64,000 bases of DNA, taken from the NCBI RefSeq assembly GCF_017991995.1, contig NZ_JAGOPN010000011.1, forward strand, positions 124,001-188,000, in the 5' to 3' direction. This stretch comes from Pseudacidovorax sp. (lineage in GTDB: Bacteria; Pseudomonadota; Gammaproteobacteria; Burkholderiales; Burkholderiaceae_C). This document shows positions 40,578 through 49,524 of this stretch, piece after piece. The number at the start of each line of letters is the position of its first letter. Within the stretch, counting starts at the first letter, position 1. The notes beneath the pieces were generated by a model. It was not told where the DNA came from. It was given only the letters and a program-made list of their open reading frames with translations, and made no database searches. Position numbers and translations under genes: made by a program.

Positions 40578-40596
40578 CGGCCCGCGCCGCGGGCCG
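40578..40596. terminator. Strong GC hairpin between convergent regulators
   Basis: CGGCCCGCG (40578-40586) and CGCGGGCCG (40588-40596) are perfectly complementary. The stem lies between the GntR stop at 40571 and the convergent IclR stop at 40602. No T-tract is present, so termination is inferred. Confidence 0.42.
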
Positions 40597-40601
40597 CGCG
40601 G

Positions 40602-41465
40602 TCAGCCCTCGATGCGCCGAGGCCGCGAGGCGCGCGCGGGCGGAGCATCGCGCTGCCCGGCGCGCAACTTGTCCGTGAGGGCCTGCGCAGCCTGCTGCAC
40701 CGCACCGCGCAGGCGTTCGAGTGCCGTCGCGCTGGCCGCCCGGCCCTTGGCCGGCACGATGGCCACCAGGCTGCCCAGCACCTTCTGCTCGGCGCTGAAG
40801 ATGGGTGCACCCACGCCGATCAGGCCCTTGTCGATCTCGCCGTGCGAGACGACCACGCCCTCCTTGCGCACGCGGCGCATGTTGGCGCGGAACTCGTCCC
40901 AGTTGTCGCCCAGACCTGCCGCCCGGATCTCCGCGGGGTGCCACAGCATCAGGTTGCGCAGCTGGTAGGGCGTGAGGTGGGCCAGGATGGCCTTGGCCGT
41001 CGCGCCCAGGAACATCGGCATCGGCTTGCCGCGCTCGTAGCTGGAGGTGTAGCTGGTGTCGGGCCACTCGGTGTCGGCGCACATCACCTTGTCGCCGTAA
41101 TAGGCGCACAGCATGACGTTGACCTTCTGCTCTCTGGCCAGCGTGGCCATCACCTCCCGGGCGGCCAGCAGGATCGGATCACGCAGGCGCAGCAGGCGAT
41201 CTAGCTCGATGATGCGCGAGCCGACCACATACGCGCCGCCGTGCACCGGGCTGATCAGGCCCGCGGTGGACAGCGACTTCAGGTAGCGATAGGCCGTGGC
41301 GCGCGAGCAGCCGATGTGCGCCACGATGCCCTCCTGGGTGATGGCGCTGTTGTCCTCGGTGAAGAGGTTCAGGATGCTGAGCATCTTGTCCAGGCTGCCA
41401 TCGGGCGTGCCATTGCCGCGGGCGCCGCCAGCGTCGGTGGACTCGTCAGGATCGCTGTGGGACAT
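40602..41465 (-). CDS. IclR-family transcriptional regulator
   Basis: Cytoplasmic regulator of 287 aa. A polar N-terminal tail (residues 1-22) leads to the winged helix, with LDKMLSILNLFTED, IVAHIGCSRATAYRYLKSLS. The ligand-binding domain includes YERGKPMPMFLGATAKAILA and KGLIGVGAPIFS. The start at 41465 is the first Met that avoids Arg-rich upstream sequence. It lies downstream of the LivK-type receptor gene on the same strand, about 90 bp away, and is the likely regulator of the branched-chain-type importer cluster. It is not closely similar to the other two IclR proteins of the window. Confidence 0.92.
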   Translation of the reverse strand: MSHSDPDESTDAGGARGNGTPDGSLDKMLSILNLFTEDNSAITQEGIVAHIGCSRATAYRYLKSLSTAGLISPVHGGAYVVGSRIIELDRLLRLRDPILLAAREVMATLAREQKVNVMLCAYYGDKVMCADTEWPDTSYTSSYERGKPMPMFLGATAKAILAHLTPYQLRNLMLWHPAEIRAAGLGDNWDEFRANMRRVRKEGVVVSHGEIDKGLIGVGAPIFSAEQKVLGSLVAIVPAKGRAASATALERLRGAVQQAAQALTDKLRAGQRDAPPARASRPRRIEG

Positions 41466-41556
41466 CGGGGACGGGGCTCTCCAGGTGCGGCGGCAGTTTA
41501 TCGCGCGGGCCCTTGCGGGCAGGCCCGCGCGCATGCCGGCCGCTGTGTGTTCCGGC

Positions 41557-42774
41557 TTACTTCCTGACCAGCGGGCAGGCCGGGTCCGGCGCCTTGAAGG
41601 CCTGCTGCGCGGGGATGGTGCGCACCACCGTGTAGTAGTCCCAGGGGCGCTTGGACTCGGACGGCTTCTTGATCTTGTAGAGGTACAGGTCGCGCATCAC
41701 GCGGCCGTCCTCGCGGATGGTGCCGTCCTTGGTCATCAGGTCGTTGATCTTCATCTCGTGCATCTTCTTCATGACCGCGCCGGCCTCGTCGGTGCCGGCC
41801 GCCTGCACGGCCTTGAGGTAGTGCAGCGTGGCCGCATAGTTGCTGGCCTGCACGCCCGAAGGCATGCGGCCCGCGACCTTGTAGAAGCGCTCGGACCATT
41901 GGCGGCTCTCGGGGCTCTGGTCCCAGTAGAAGGCCTCCACCAGGTTGATGTCCTGGCCGATGGCCAGGCCCATGCTGTGCACGTCGTTGATGCCCATGTA
42001 GAGCGCCGCGATGCGCTGCTTGCCGGTGCCGATGCCGAACTCGCGTGCCTGCTTCATGGTGTTGATGGTGTCGGCGCTGCCGTTGGCCAGGCCGATCACC
42101 TGCGCCTTGCTGGCCTGGGCCTGCACCAGATAGGACGAGAAATCCGAGCTGCCGATGGGGTGCCGGATGGCCCCGAGCACCTGCCCGCCCTGCGCCTTGA
42201 CGACGGCGGAGGCGTCGCGCTCCAGGGCATGGCCGAAGGCGTAGTCGGAGGTGATGAAGAACCAGCTCTTGCCGCCCTCGGCCATCACGCCCGACGCTGC
42301 GCCGGAGGCATAGGCATAGGTGTCGTAGGTCCAGTGCACGCCATTGGGCGAGCAGGCCTTGCCGGTGAGGTCGGAGGTGCCGGGGCTGGTGAAGATGGCC
42401 ACGCGGTTCATCTGCCTGGTCAGCTCCTGCACGCCCAGCGCGATGGCCGAGTTGGGCACGTCCAGGATCATGTCCACGCCTTCCTGCTCGTACCACTTGC
42501 GGGCGATGGCCAGGCCGATGTCGACCTTGTTCTGGTGGTCGGCCGACACGATCTGGATCGGCTTGCCCAGCACCTTGCCGCCGAAGTCGTCGATGGCCAT
42601 CTTCACGGCCTCGATGGACATCTTGCCCGACATGTCGGCAAACAGGCCCGACTGGTCGTTCAGCAGGCCGATCTTGACGACGTCGTTGGACACCGTCTGC
42701 GCATGGGCGGCGCCGGCCACGGCCAGGCTCAGCAGGCCCGCGGCGGCGCAGGCGAGGGTGGGATGCTTCTTCAT
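41557..42774 (-). CDS. Branched-chain-type ABC transporter substrate-binding protein
   Basis: Periplasmic type I receptor of 405 aa with a Sec signal (HPTLACAAAGLLSLAVAGAAHA). LivK/AmiC-like features: VVKIGLLNDQSGLFADMSG, AVKMAIDDFGGKVLGKPIQIVSADHQNK, DVPNSAIALGVQEL and the hinge region FFITSDYAFGHALERDA. Proteins of this subgroup often bind aromatic or aliphatic carboxylates instead of leucine. The ATPases and fused permease are on the other strand from 44198. The gene follows a cupin gene by 49 bp. Confidence 0.92.
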   Translation of the reverse strand: MKKHPTLACAAAGLLSLAVAGAAHAQTVSNDVVKIGLLNDQSGLFADMSGKMSIEAVKMAIDDFGGKVLGKPIQIVSADHQNKVDIGLAIARKWYEQEGVDMILDVPNSAIALGVQELTRQMNRVAIFTSPGTSDLTGKACSPNGVHWTYDTYAYASGAASGVMAEGGKSWFFITSDYAFGHALERDASAVVKAQGGQVLGAIRHPIGSSDFSSYLVQAQASKAQVIGLANGSADTINTMKQAREFGIGTGKQRIAALYMGINDVHSMGLAIGQDINLVEAFYWDQSPESRQWSERFYKVAGRMPSGVQASNYAATLHYLKAVQAAGTDEAGAVMKKMHEMKINDLMTKDGTIREDGRVMRDLYLYKIKKPSESKRPWDYYTVVRTIPAQQAFKAPDPACPLVRK

Positions 42775-42823
42775 GGGTTGTCTCCTGTTGTCGGTATGGG
42801 ATGCAAGGCGGCAGTCGTCCGCG

Positions 42824-43222
42824 CTATTCCAGCTTCTGGCCGGCGAACTGGTCGATGAACACGTTGGGCTTGAGGAAGAACGAGAGCACCAGCGCGCCGT
42901 GGGGCGACCGGGCCACGTGGCGATTGCCGCGCGGTCGCCAGACATAGCCGCCGGCCCGCGCCTCGCCCTCGGCATCCACGATGGAGCCTTCGAGGATGTA
43001 GCTCTGCTCGATCTCCACATGCTCGTGCATGGGCAGCTCCGTGCCCGGCTGCCAGCGGAAGAGGGCCGTGAGCAGCCCCGTCTCCTTGTCCTGCACGAGC
43101 ACCTTGATGTCGATGCCGGGCACCTGCGTCGGCTTCCACGGCAGTGCCTCCACATCGAGGTAATGGGAGGCCAGCGGGCCGAGCAGATGGGCCCCGGCCT
43201 CGCCGGGTGTTTCTAGCGCCAT
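42824..43222 (-). CDS. Cupin-domain protein (ChrR-type)
   Basis: Single-domain cupin of 132 aa, cytoplasmic. Metal-binding cupin motif 1 reads MHEHVEIEQSYILEGS with two His and a Glu; motif 2 is GGYVWRPRGNRHVARSPHG. The overall pattern fits ChrR-like cupins and small catabolic dioxygenases or isomerases. It is the first gene of the minus-strand pair with the receptor gene and is divergent from the SDR/importer operon. Its enzymatic role, if any, is unknown. The ATG at 43222 lies at the start of recognisable sequence. Confidence 0.85.
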   Translation of the reverse strand: MALETPGEAGAHLLGPLASHYLDVEALPWKPTQVPGIDIKVLVQDKETGLLTALFRWQPGTELPMHEHVEIEQSYILEGSIVDAEGEARAGGYVWRPRGNRHVARSPHGALVLSFFLKPNVFIDQFAGQKLE

Positions 43223-43273
43223 GACGGATGTCTCCTTGGATGGATGGGCCGGGTTTCCCCGGAGGTCGAAAGC

Positions 43274-43303
43274 TTGGATGGCCGAAAAATTCTTTCGTAT
43301 AGT
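43274..43303 (+). promoter_or_regulatory. Sigma-70-like promoter for the SDR/Liv operon
   Basis: TTGGAT (43274-43279) and TATAGT (43298-43303) are spaced by 18 bp in an AT-rich gap. Transcription would start near 43310, giving a leader of about 100 nt that begins with the hairpin at 43316-43336. Confidence 0.55.
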
Positions 43304-43317
43304 AGAAATCGTGTCAA
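43289..43317 (-). promoter_or_regulatory. Divergent promoter for the cupin/receptor genes
   Basis: On the minus strand TTGACA (complement of 43312-43317) and AAGAAT (complement of 43289-43294) are 17 bp apart. The perfect -35 overlaps the inverted repeat at 43316-43336, so a regulator bound there would affect both directions. Confidence 0.5.
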
Positions 43318-43336
43318 GTCTCATGAAACGAGACTT
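43316..43336. promoter_or_regulatory. Inverted repeat, probable operator or leader hairpin
   Basis: AAGTCTC (43316-43322) and GAGACTT (43330-43336) are perfect arms around a 7-bp centre, followed by an AT-rich tract TTATTTATT. It may be the binding site of the cluster's IclR regulator. Alternatively it could act as a hairpin with a U-rich tail in the plus-strand leader, which would resemble an attenuator. Confidence 0.55.
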
Positions 43337-43408
43337 TTATTTATTCAGCACATGGCGCAACGCCATGCGTGCGGCACCTGGCTGCCGCCATCGAACAAGG
43401 AGACAAGC

Positions 43409-44188
43409 TTGAATTCAGCCTTTCTGGCCGAGACCTTCGGCCTTGCCGGCCGCACCGCGCTGGTGAGCGGCGCGGCCTCGGGCCTGGGCTTCGCCATTGC
43501 GCGCAGCCTCGGGGGCGCGGGCGCCCGCGTCGTGGTCAACGACCTGGCCGCCGACGCCTGCGCTGCCGCCGTCGCGCAGCTGGAGGCCACGGGCATCGAG
43601 GCCCGCGGTGCCGTCTTCAGCGTGACCGACAGCGATGCCGTGCATGCCGAAGTCGCGCAGCTGCAGACGACGGGCTGGGCCCCCGACATCCTGGTCAACA
43701 ACGCCGGCAACCAGAACCGCAAGCCGCTGGTCGAGATGTCCCTCGACGAGTGGAAGCAGATCCAGGCGGTGCATGTGGAAGGCGCCTTCAACTGCTGCCA
43801 CGCCGTGCTGCCGGGCATGGTGGCGGCCGGCCGCGGCACGGTGGTCAACATGTCGTCGGTGGCGGGCCAGGCCACCATGCCGGGCATCGCGGCCTATGCC
43901 ACGGCCAAGGGCGCACTGGCCGCCCTCACGCGGGCCATCGCCGTCGAGTACGGCCCCCACGGCATCACCTGCAATGCGCTGGCACCCGGCTTCGTCAAGA
44001 CGCGCTTCACGTCGGCGCTGCAGGCCCGCGAAGACTTCCAGGCCTTCATCGAGCAGGCCGTACCCGCCGGCCGCTGGGCCGAGCCCGAAGACATCGCGCC
44101 GCTGGTCGTGGCCTTTGCCGGCCGGGGCGGTGCCTTCATCAACGGCCAGGTGGTGGCCATCGACGGCGGCATGCTCGCCCGCATGTGA
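43409..44188 (+). CDS. SDR-family oxidoreductase, TTG start
   Basis: Classical SDR of 259 aa. SGAASGLG near residue 18 binds the cofactor, NNAGNQ is at about 91, and Tyr163-x3-Lys167 (YATAK) is catalytic; it ends with AIDGGML. NDLAAD after the second strand suggests NAD preference. The TTG at 43409 is chosen because AAGGAGA stands 5 bases upstream; upstream ATG codons in the frame lack a ribosome site and would add unrelated sequence. It is the first gene of the importer operon, 9 bp before the LivG-type gene, so it probably acts on the imported compound. Confidence 0.88.
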   Translation: MNSAFLAETFGLAGRTALVSGAASGLGFAIARSLGGAGARVVVNDLAADACAAAVAQLEATGIEARGAVFSVTDSDAVHAEVAQLQTTGWAPDILVNNAGNQNRKPLVEMSLDEWKQIQAVHVEGAFNCCHAVLPGMVAAGRGTVVNMSSVAGQATMPGIAAYATAKGALAALTRAIAVEYGPHGITCNALAPGFVKTRFTSALQAREDFQAFIEQAVPAGRWAEPEDIAPLVVAFAGRGGAFINGQVVAIDGGMLARM

Positions 44189-44197
44189 GGAGACCGC

Positions 44198-44961
44198 ATG
44201 GCTGAACGCATCGCCCTCGCCTGCGAGGGCCTCACCAAGCGCTTCGGCGGCTTCAAGGCCGTCGACAACGTGTCGCTGACCGTGCGCGAGGGCACCATCC
44301 ACGCGCTGATCGGTCCCAACGGGGCCGGCAAGACCACCTGCTTCAACCTGCTGACCAAGGTGCTGCAGCCCGATGCCGGCCGCATCGCCTATTTCGGTCG
44401 CGACGTCACCCGGTTGCAGCAGGAGGCGGTCGCGCGGCTGGGAATGGTCCGCTCCTTCCAGATCTCGGCCGTGTTCCTGGGCCTCACGGCCCTGCAGAAC
44501 GTGCGCGTCGCGCTGCTGCAGCGCCCCGGCCTGGGCCCGCAGTTCTGGCGACCGGCCCGCGCCATGAGCCATCTGGACGGTGAGGCCGTGCGGCTGCTGG
44601 GCGAGGTCGGGCTGGAGGCCGATGCCAACACCCGCGCCGCGCAACTGCCCTATGGCCGCAAGCGCGCGCTCGAGATCGCGATGACGCTGGCGCTGGACCC
44701 GCGCATGCTGCTGCTCGACGAACCCATGGCCGGCCTGGGCCAGGAAGATGTCGCCCGCATCACCGCGCTGATCCGGCGCGTGTCGGCCCATCGCACCGTG
44801 CTCATGGTGGAGCACAACCTGTCGGTGGTCTCGGAGCTGTGCCACACGATCACCGTGCTGGCGCGGGGCAGCATCCTGGCCGAAGGCGACTACCAGCGCG
44901 TCTCGACCGACGAGCGCGTCATCACCGCCTACATGGGCGTCGAACCCGCGCAGGAGGCCGC

Positions 44962-44965
<4 letters not shown>
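44198..44965 (+). CDS. livG: Branched-chain-type ABC transporter ATPase (LivG)
   Basis: Cytoplasmic ABC ATPase of 255 aa. Walker A GPNGAGKTT near residue 36, the LivG-type insertion after the Q-loop (VRSFQISAVFLGLTALQNV), Walker B MLLLDEPMAGLGQED and the switch His in MVEHNLSVV. The ABC signature, LPYGRKRALEIAMTLAL, has Tyr-Gly in place of the usual Ser-Gly-Gly, as in many LivG proteins. It overlaps the LivF-type gene by ATGA and follows the SDR gene by 9 bp. Confidence 0.94.
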
Positions 44966-45657
<692 letters not shown>

Positions 45658-45679
45658 CGCAGCAGCAGGAAATCACACC

Positions 45680-47572
45680 ATGTTCGACATCTTCGGGATT
45701 CCGTCCTCCGCGCTGCTGAGCCAGCTGCTGCTGGGGCTGATCAACGGCGCCTTCTACGCCACGCTGTCCATCGGCCTGGCCGTCATCTTCGGGCTGCTCA
45801 ACATCATCAACTTCGCACACGGTGCGCAGTACACGGCCGGCGCCTTCATCGCCTGGATGCTGCTGAATTACCTGGGCATCGGCTACTGGGGGGCGCTGGT
45901 GCTGGCGCCGCTCATCATGGCCGTGCTCGCCGTGGTGCTGGAGAAGACCATCATCGCGCGCACCTACAAGATGGATCACCTCTACGGCCTGCTGCTGACC
46001 TTCGGGCTGGCGCTGTGCATCGAGGGCGCGTTCCGGCAGGCCTATGGCGTGTCGGGGCTGCCCTATGCCATCCCGGAGCAGCTGCTGGGCGGCATCGACC
46101 TGGGCTTCATGTTCCTGCCGCTGTACCGCACCTGGGCCATCGTCGTCTCGCTGGTGGTGTGCGTGGGCGTCTGGCTGCTGATGGAGCGCACGCGGCTGGG
46201 CGCGGTGCTGCGCGCCGCCACCGAGAACCCCGCGACGGTCAAGTCCTTCGGCATCAATGTTCCTCGCTACATCACGCTGACCTATGCCCTGGGCGTCGCG
46301 CTGGCGGCCATCGCCGGCGTGGTGGCCGCGCCCATCTACCAGGTCAGCCCGCTCATGGGCTCCAACCTGGTGGTCGTGGTGTTCGCGGTGGTGGTCATCG
46401 GCGGCATGGGTTCGATCGGCGGCGCCATCGTGAGCGGCCTCGGCCTGGGCGTGATCGAGGGGCTCACCAAGGTCGTCTATCCCGAGGCGTCGAACTTCGT
46501 GATCTTCGTGATCATGGCCATCGTGCTGCTGGTCAAGCCTTCGGGCCTGTTCGGCCGGCCGCTGCAGGTGCAGAACACCGTGGCGGCCGAGGCCACCCGC
46601 GTCAGCTTGCGCCTGGCGCGCCGGTACCAGGTGCTGGGCTGGTGGCTGCTGCTGGCCCTGGCGCTGGTGGCGCCGCTGGTGCTCTACCCCACCTTCCTGA
46701 TGAAGGTGCTGTGCTTCGCGCTCTTCGCGGCGGCCTTCAACCTGCTGCTGGGCTACGTCGGCCTGCTGTCCTTCGGCCATGCGGCGTTCTTTGGCGCGGC
46801 GGCCTATTCGACCGGCATGGCCATGAAGGCCTGGGCGCTCACGCCCGAGCTCGGCCTGCTGGCCGGCACGGCCACCGGCGTGCTGTTGGGGCTGGTGTTC
46901 GGCGCGTTGGCCATCCGCCGGCAGGGCATCTACTTCTCCATGATCACCCTGGCGCTGTCGCAGGTGGTGTACTTCGTGGCCGTGCAGGCCGGCTTCACGG
47001 GGGGCGAGGACGGCCTGCAGAACGTGCCCCGCGGCAGGCTCTTCGGCCTGTTCGACCTGGGCAACTCGATGGTCATGTACTACGTGGTGCTCGCCGTCTT
47101 CCTGGCGGCCTACCTGTTCGTGGTGCGCATCCTGCAGTCGCCCTTCGGTGAGGTGATCCGCGCGGTGCGCGACAACGAGCAGCGCGCCCGCTCGCTGGGC
47201 TACGGCACGTCGCGCTACAAGCTCCAGGCCTTCGCCCTGTCGGCGGGGCTGGCGGGGCTGGCGGGCTCGATGAAGGTGCTGGTGTTCGGCGTGGCCTCGC
47301 TCACCGACGTGCACTGGCACGCCTCGGGCGAGGTGGTGCTGATGAGCCTGCTGGGCGGCATCGGCACCCTGCTGGGGCCCATCGTCGGCGCGCTGACCTT
47401 CGTCACGCTGCAGAACTACCTGGCGCCGCTGGGCTCCTGGGTGCTGATCGTGCAGGGCGTCATCTTCATCGCCTGCGTGCTGCTCTTCCGCGAAGGGCTG
47501 GTGGGCCTGGCCGTGCAGGCGTGGAACCGCCTGGGCCGGCGCAATCCGGCCGGCGCGGGCAAGGGGGGCTGA
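45680..47572 (+). CDS. Fused LivH-LivM branched-chain-type ABC permease
   Basis: Inner-membrane protein of 630 aa in which the two normally separate permeases are joined. Residues 1-290 are LivH-like (GLINGAFYATLSIGLAVIFGLLNIINFAHG, FAVVVIGGMGSIGGAIVSGL). Residues about 310-625 are LivM-like (FAAAFNLLLGYVGLLSFGHAAFFGAAAY, FAVRDNEQRARSLG-type loop, LLGGIGTLLGPIVGA). About 17-18 hydrophobic segments are visible. A basic linker near 295-310 (EATRVSLRLARRYQ) connects the halves. Fusion fixes the 1:1 ratio. Transport of a carboxylate delivered by the receptor at 41557 is likely. Confidence 0.93.
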   Translation: MFDIFGIPSSALLSQLLLGLINGAFYATLSIGLAVIFGLLNIINFAHGAQYTAGAFIAWMLLNYLGIGYWGALVLAPLIMAVLAVVLEKTIIARTYKMDHLYGLLLTFGLALCIEGAFRQAYGVSGLPYAIPEQLLGGIDLGFMFLPLYRTWAIVVSLVVCVGVWLLMERTRLGAVLRAATENPATVKSFGINVPRYITLTYALGVALAAIAGVVAAPIYQVSPLMGSNLVVVVFAVVVIGGMGSIGGAIVSGLGLGVIEGLTKVVYPEASNFVIFVIMAIVLLVKPSGLFGRPLQVQNTVAAEATRVSLRLARRYQVLGWWLLLALALVAPLVLYPTFLMKVLCFALFAAAFNLLLGYVGLLSFGHAAFFGAAAYSTGMAMKAWALTPELGLLAGTATGVLLGLVFGALAIRRQGIYFSMITLALSQVVYFVAVQAGFTGGEDGLQNVPRGRLFGLFDLGNSMVMYYVVLAVFLAAYLFVVRILQSPFGEVIRAVRDNEQRARSLGYGTSRYKLQAFALSAGLAGLAGSMKVLVFGVASLTDVHWHASGEVVLMSLLGGIGTLLGPIVGALTFVTLQNYLAPLGSWVLIVQGVIFIACVLLFREGLVGLAVQAWNRLGRRNPAGAGKGG

Positions 47573-47575
47573 GCC

Positions 47576-47872
47576 ATGTTCATCCATGCCGTCCTGATGG
47601 CCTTCAAGCCGGGCACCGATGACGCCTTCCACCAGCGCGTGCAGGACTTCGCGGCGCAGGTCCGCGCGGGCTCACCCGGCCTGGTGAGCTACCTCTACGC
47701 GCCCAACGAGGCCAGCCGCGCGCAAGGCTTCAGCCATGCGGTGGTCGCCTGCTTCGACGACGAGGCGGCCCACGAGCGCTACCAGGTCAGCGCCGTGCAC
47801 CAGGAGATGAAGGCCTTCATGGCCGGTCGGACGGAGCGACTGGTGGTCTTCGACTCCGGCCACTGGCGCTGA
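47576..47872 (+). CDS. Dabb-family (stress-responsive alpha/beta barrel) protein
   Basis: Small protein of 98 aa with the Dabb ferredoxin-like fold: FIHAVLMAFKPGTDDAFHQ at the N-terminus, GLVSYLYAPNEASRAQGFSHAVVACF in the middle and YQVSAVHQEMKAFM plus a late beta strand LVVFDSGHW. Members dimerise; some act as cyclases, decarboxylases or aldolases, many have unknown roles. It is the last gene of the importer operon, 3 bp after the fused permease, so it is probably linked to the imported compound's metabolism. Confidence 0.86.
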   Translation: MFIHAVLMAFKPGTDDAFHQRVQDFAAQVRAGSPGLVSYLYAPNEASRAQGFSHAVVACFDDEAAHERYQVSAVHQEMKAFMAGRTERLVVFDSGHWR

Positions 47873-47877
47873 CAGCC

Positions 47878-48351
47878 TCAGTGCTTGTGCTCGCCGTGCT
47901 GCATCGGCATGGCCTCGGGCCGCAGCGGCCGCACCGGCGCCTGCACCTGCACCGTCTGGCGCTTGCCGTCCTTGCCTTCGAAGACCAGCGTGAGCGGCAC
48001 CGTCTCGCCTTCCTTCACCTGCTGCTTCAGGTCCATCAGCATCACGTGGTAGCCGCCGGGCTTGAGTTCCACCGGCTTGCCAGCGGGCAAGTCCAGCGCA
48101 GGCATCGGCCGCATCCGCATCACGTTGTCCTGCAGCGCCATCTCGTGGACCTCGGCGCTGGCGGTGAGCGGCGTGCTCACCGACACCAGCCGCGCATCCT
48201 GCGCCGACTGCAGTTGCATGAAGGCGCCCGTGGCCTTCTGCTGCGGCACGGTGGCGCGCACCCAGGCGTCCTTGACGGTGACCTGGGCATGGGCAGAGGC
48301 GACGGCCAGGAGGGCAGCGGCAAGGGCCAACGGGCGGATGAGGGAAGGCAT
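47878..48351 (-). CDS. Periplasmic copper chaperone PCu(A)C
   Basis: Exported protein of 157 aa with a Sec signal (LIRPLALAAALLAVASAHA). The copper site is built by VHEM, a Met-rich stretch (VMRMRPMP) and a later GGYHVMLMDL, the H-M-x-n-H-x-M pattern of PCu(A)C. A His-rich tail (MQHGEHKH) may bind extra metal. The family delivers Cu(I) to cytochrome oxidase. The ATG at 48351 begins the signal peptide. It is convergent with the Dabb gene; the FGE-like lipoprotein gene diverges upstream. Confidence 0.92.
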   Translation of the reverse strand: MPSLIRPLALAAALLAVASAHAQVTVKDAWVRATVPQQKATGAFMQLQSAQDARLVSVSTPLTASAEVHEMALQDNVMRMRPMPALDLPAGKPVELKPGGYHVMLMDLKQQVKEGETVPLTLVFEGKDGKRQTVQVQAPVRPLRPEAMPMQHGEHKH

Positions 48352-48449
48352 GGCAGGGCTCCGGCAGAAAGAAGACGTCCGAAGAATAGCGGCAGGGCTC
48401 GGCCGTTCGCCCAGTTGGCGCCAGCCCGGGCCCTGGCTAGCATGGGCCG

Positions 48450-49472
48450 ATGGACTTCCGCCGCCGCCTCTGGATCGTGTCTGCCGCGCTGGCCATCGCC
48501 GGATGCGCGCTTCCCATCGCCGCGCCACCGCCGTCGGCCGATGCGCCCGCCGTGCAGACGAACAGCCTGGGCATGCGCTTCGTGCGCATCCCTGCGGGCG
48601 AATTCCTGATGGGCAGCGAGGAGCCGGCCGCCACCCTGGCCCGCGACTTTCCGCAGCTGCCGCCCGAGCGCTTTGCCCAGCTGGGTGACGAAGGCCCGGT
48701 GCACAAGGTGCGCATCACGCACGCCTTCTGGATGGGCCAGCACGAGGTCACGGTGGGCCAGTTCCGCCGCTTCCTCGAACGCTCGGGCTACGTGCCGGAA
48801 TCCATCGCCGATGGCACCGGCGGCTATGGCTGGCGCGCCGACTACGACCCCGCCAAGACCGCGCGCGGCGATGCCTTCGAAGGCCGCGACCCGCGCTACG
48901 CCTGGAACAACCCCGGCTTTGCGCAGGGCGACGACCACCCGGTGGTCAACGTCACCTGGAACGACGCGCAGGCCCTGGCCGCGTGGCTCAGCCGCACCGA
49001 GGGCCGCCGCTACCGCCTGCCGACCGAGGCCGAATGGGAATACGCCTGCCGGGCTGGCGCCCGCACCCGCTACAGCACCAGCGACGACCCGGCCTCGCTG
49101 CGCGGCAGCGCCAACGTCTTCGACCAGCGCACCGCGGCCTACTGGCCACAGTGGAAGGCGATGGCCCTGCCGGCCGACGACGGCTTCGCCTTCACGGCGC
49201 CGGTGGGCAGCGGCGCCCCCAATGCCTGGGGCCTGTACGACATGCACGGCAACGCCTGGGAATGGGTGGCCGACTGGTACGGCGAGGACTACTACGCCCG
49301 CTCGCCCGACGACGATCCGCAGGGCCCTGCCGATGGTTCGGTGCGGGTGCGGCGCGGCGGCTCGTGGCACACCTGGCCCTTCTATGCCCGCGCCAGCTAC
49401 CGCAACTGGAATGCGCCGGACACGCGCTACACGCTGGTGGGCATCCGGCTGGTGCGTGAGGCCGCGCCCTGA
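48450..49472 (+). CDS. FGE/SUMF1-like domain lipoprotein
   Basis: Predicted lipoprotein of 340 aa. The signal ends in IAGC near residue 19. The remainder is an SUMF1/FGE-sulfatase domain: SLGMRFVRIPAGEFLMGS, HEVTVGQFRRFLERSGY, PVVNVTWNDAQALAAWLS, YRLPTEAEWEYACRAG, GLYDMHGNAWEWVADWYG and RRGGSWHTWPFYARASYRN. The last motif lacks the active-site cysteines of true formylglycine-generating enzymes, so sulfatase activation is unlikely; many such lipoproteins have a structural or ligand-binding role. A stand-alone gene. Confidence 0.88.
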   Translation: MDFRRRLWIVSAALAIAGCALPIAAPPPSADAPAVQTNSLGMRFVRIPAGEFLMGSEEPAATLARDFPQLPPERFAQLGDEGPVHKVRITHAFWMGQHEVTVGQFRRFLERSGYVPESIADGTGGYGWRADYDPAKTARGDAFEGRDPRYAWNNPGFAQGDDHPVVNVTWNDAQALAAWLSRTEGRRYRLPTEAEWEYACRAGARTRYSTSDDPASLRGSANVFDQRTAAYWPQWKAMALPADDGFAFTAPVGSGAPNAWGLYDMHGNAWEWVADWYGEDYYARSPDDDPQGPADGSVRVRRGGSWHTWPFYARASYRNWNAPDTRYTLVGIRLVREAAP

Positions 49473-49524
49473 GCCCTGCGGATCGGCGCCGGGGTGCGTT
49501 CCGCAGCGCACGACCTCGCCGGCA

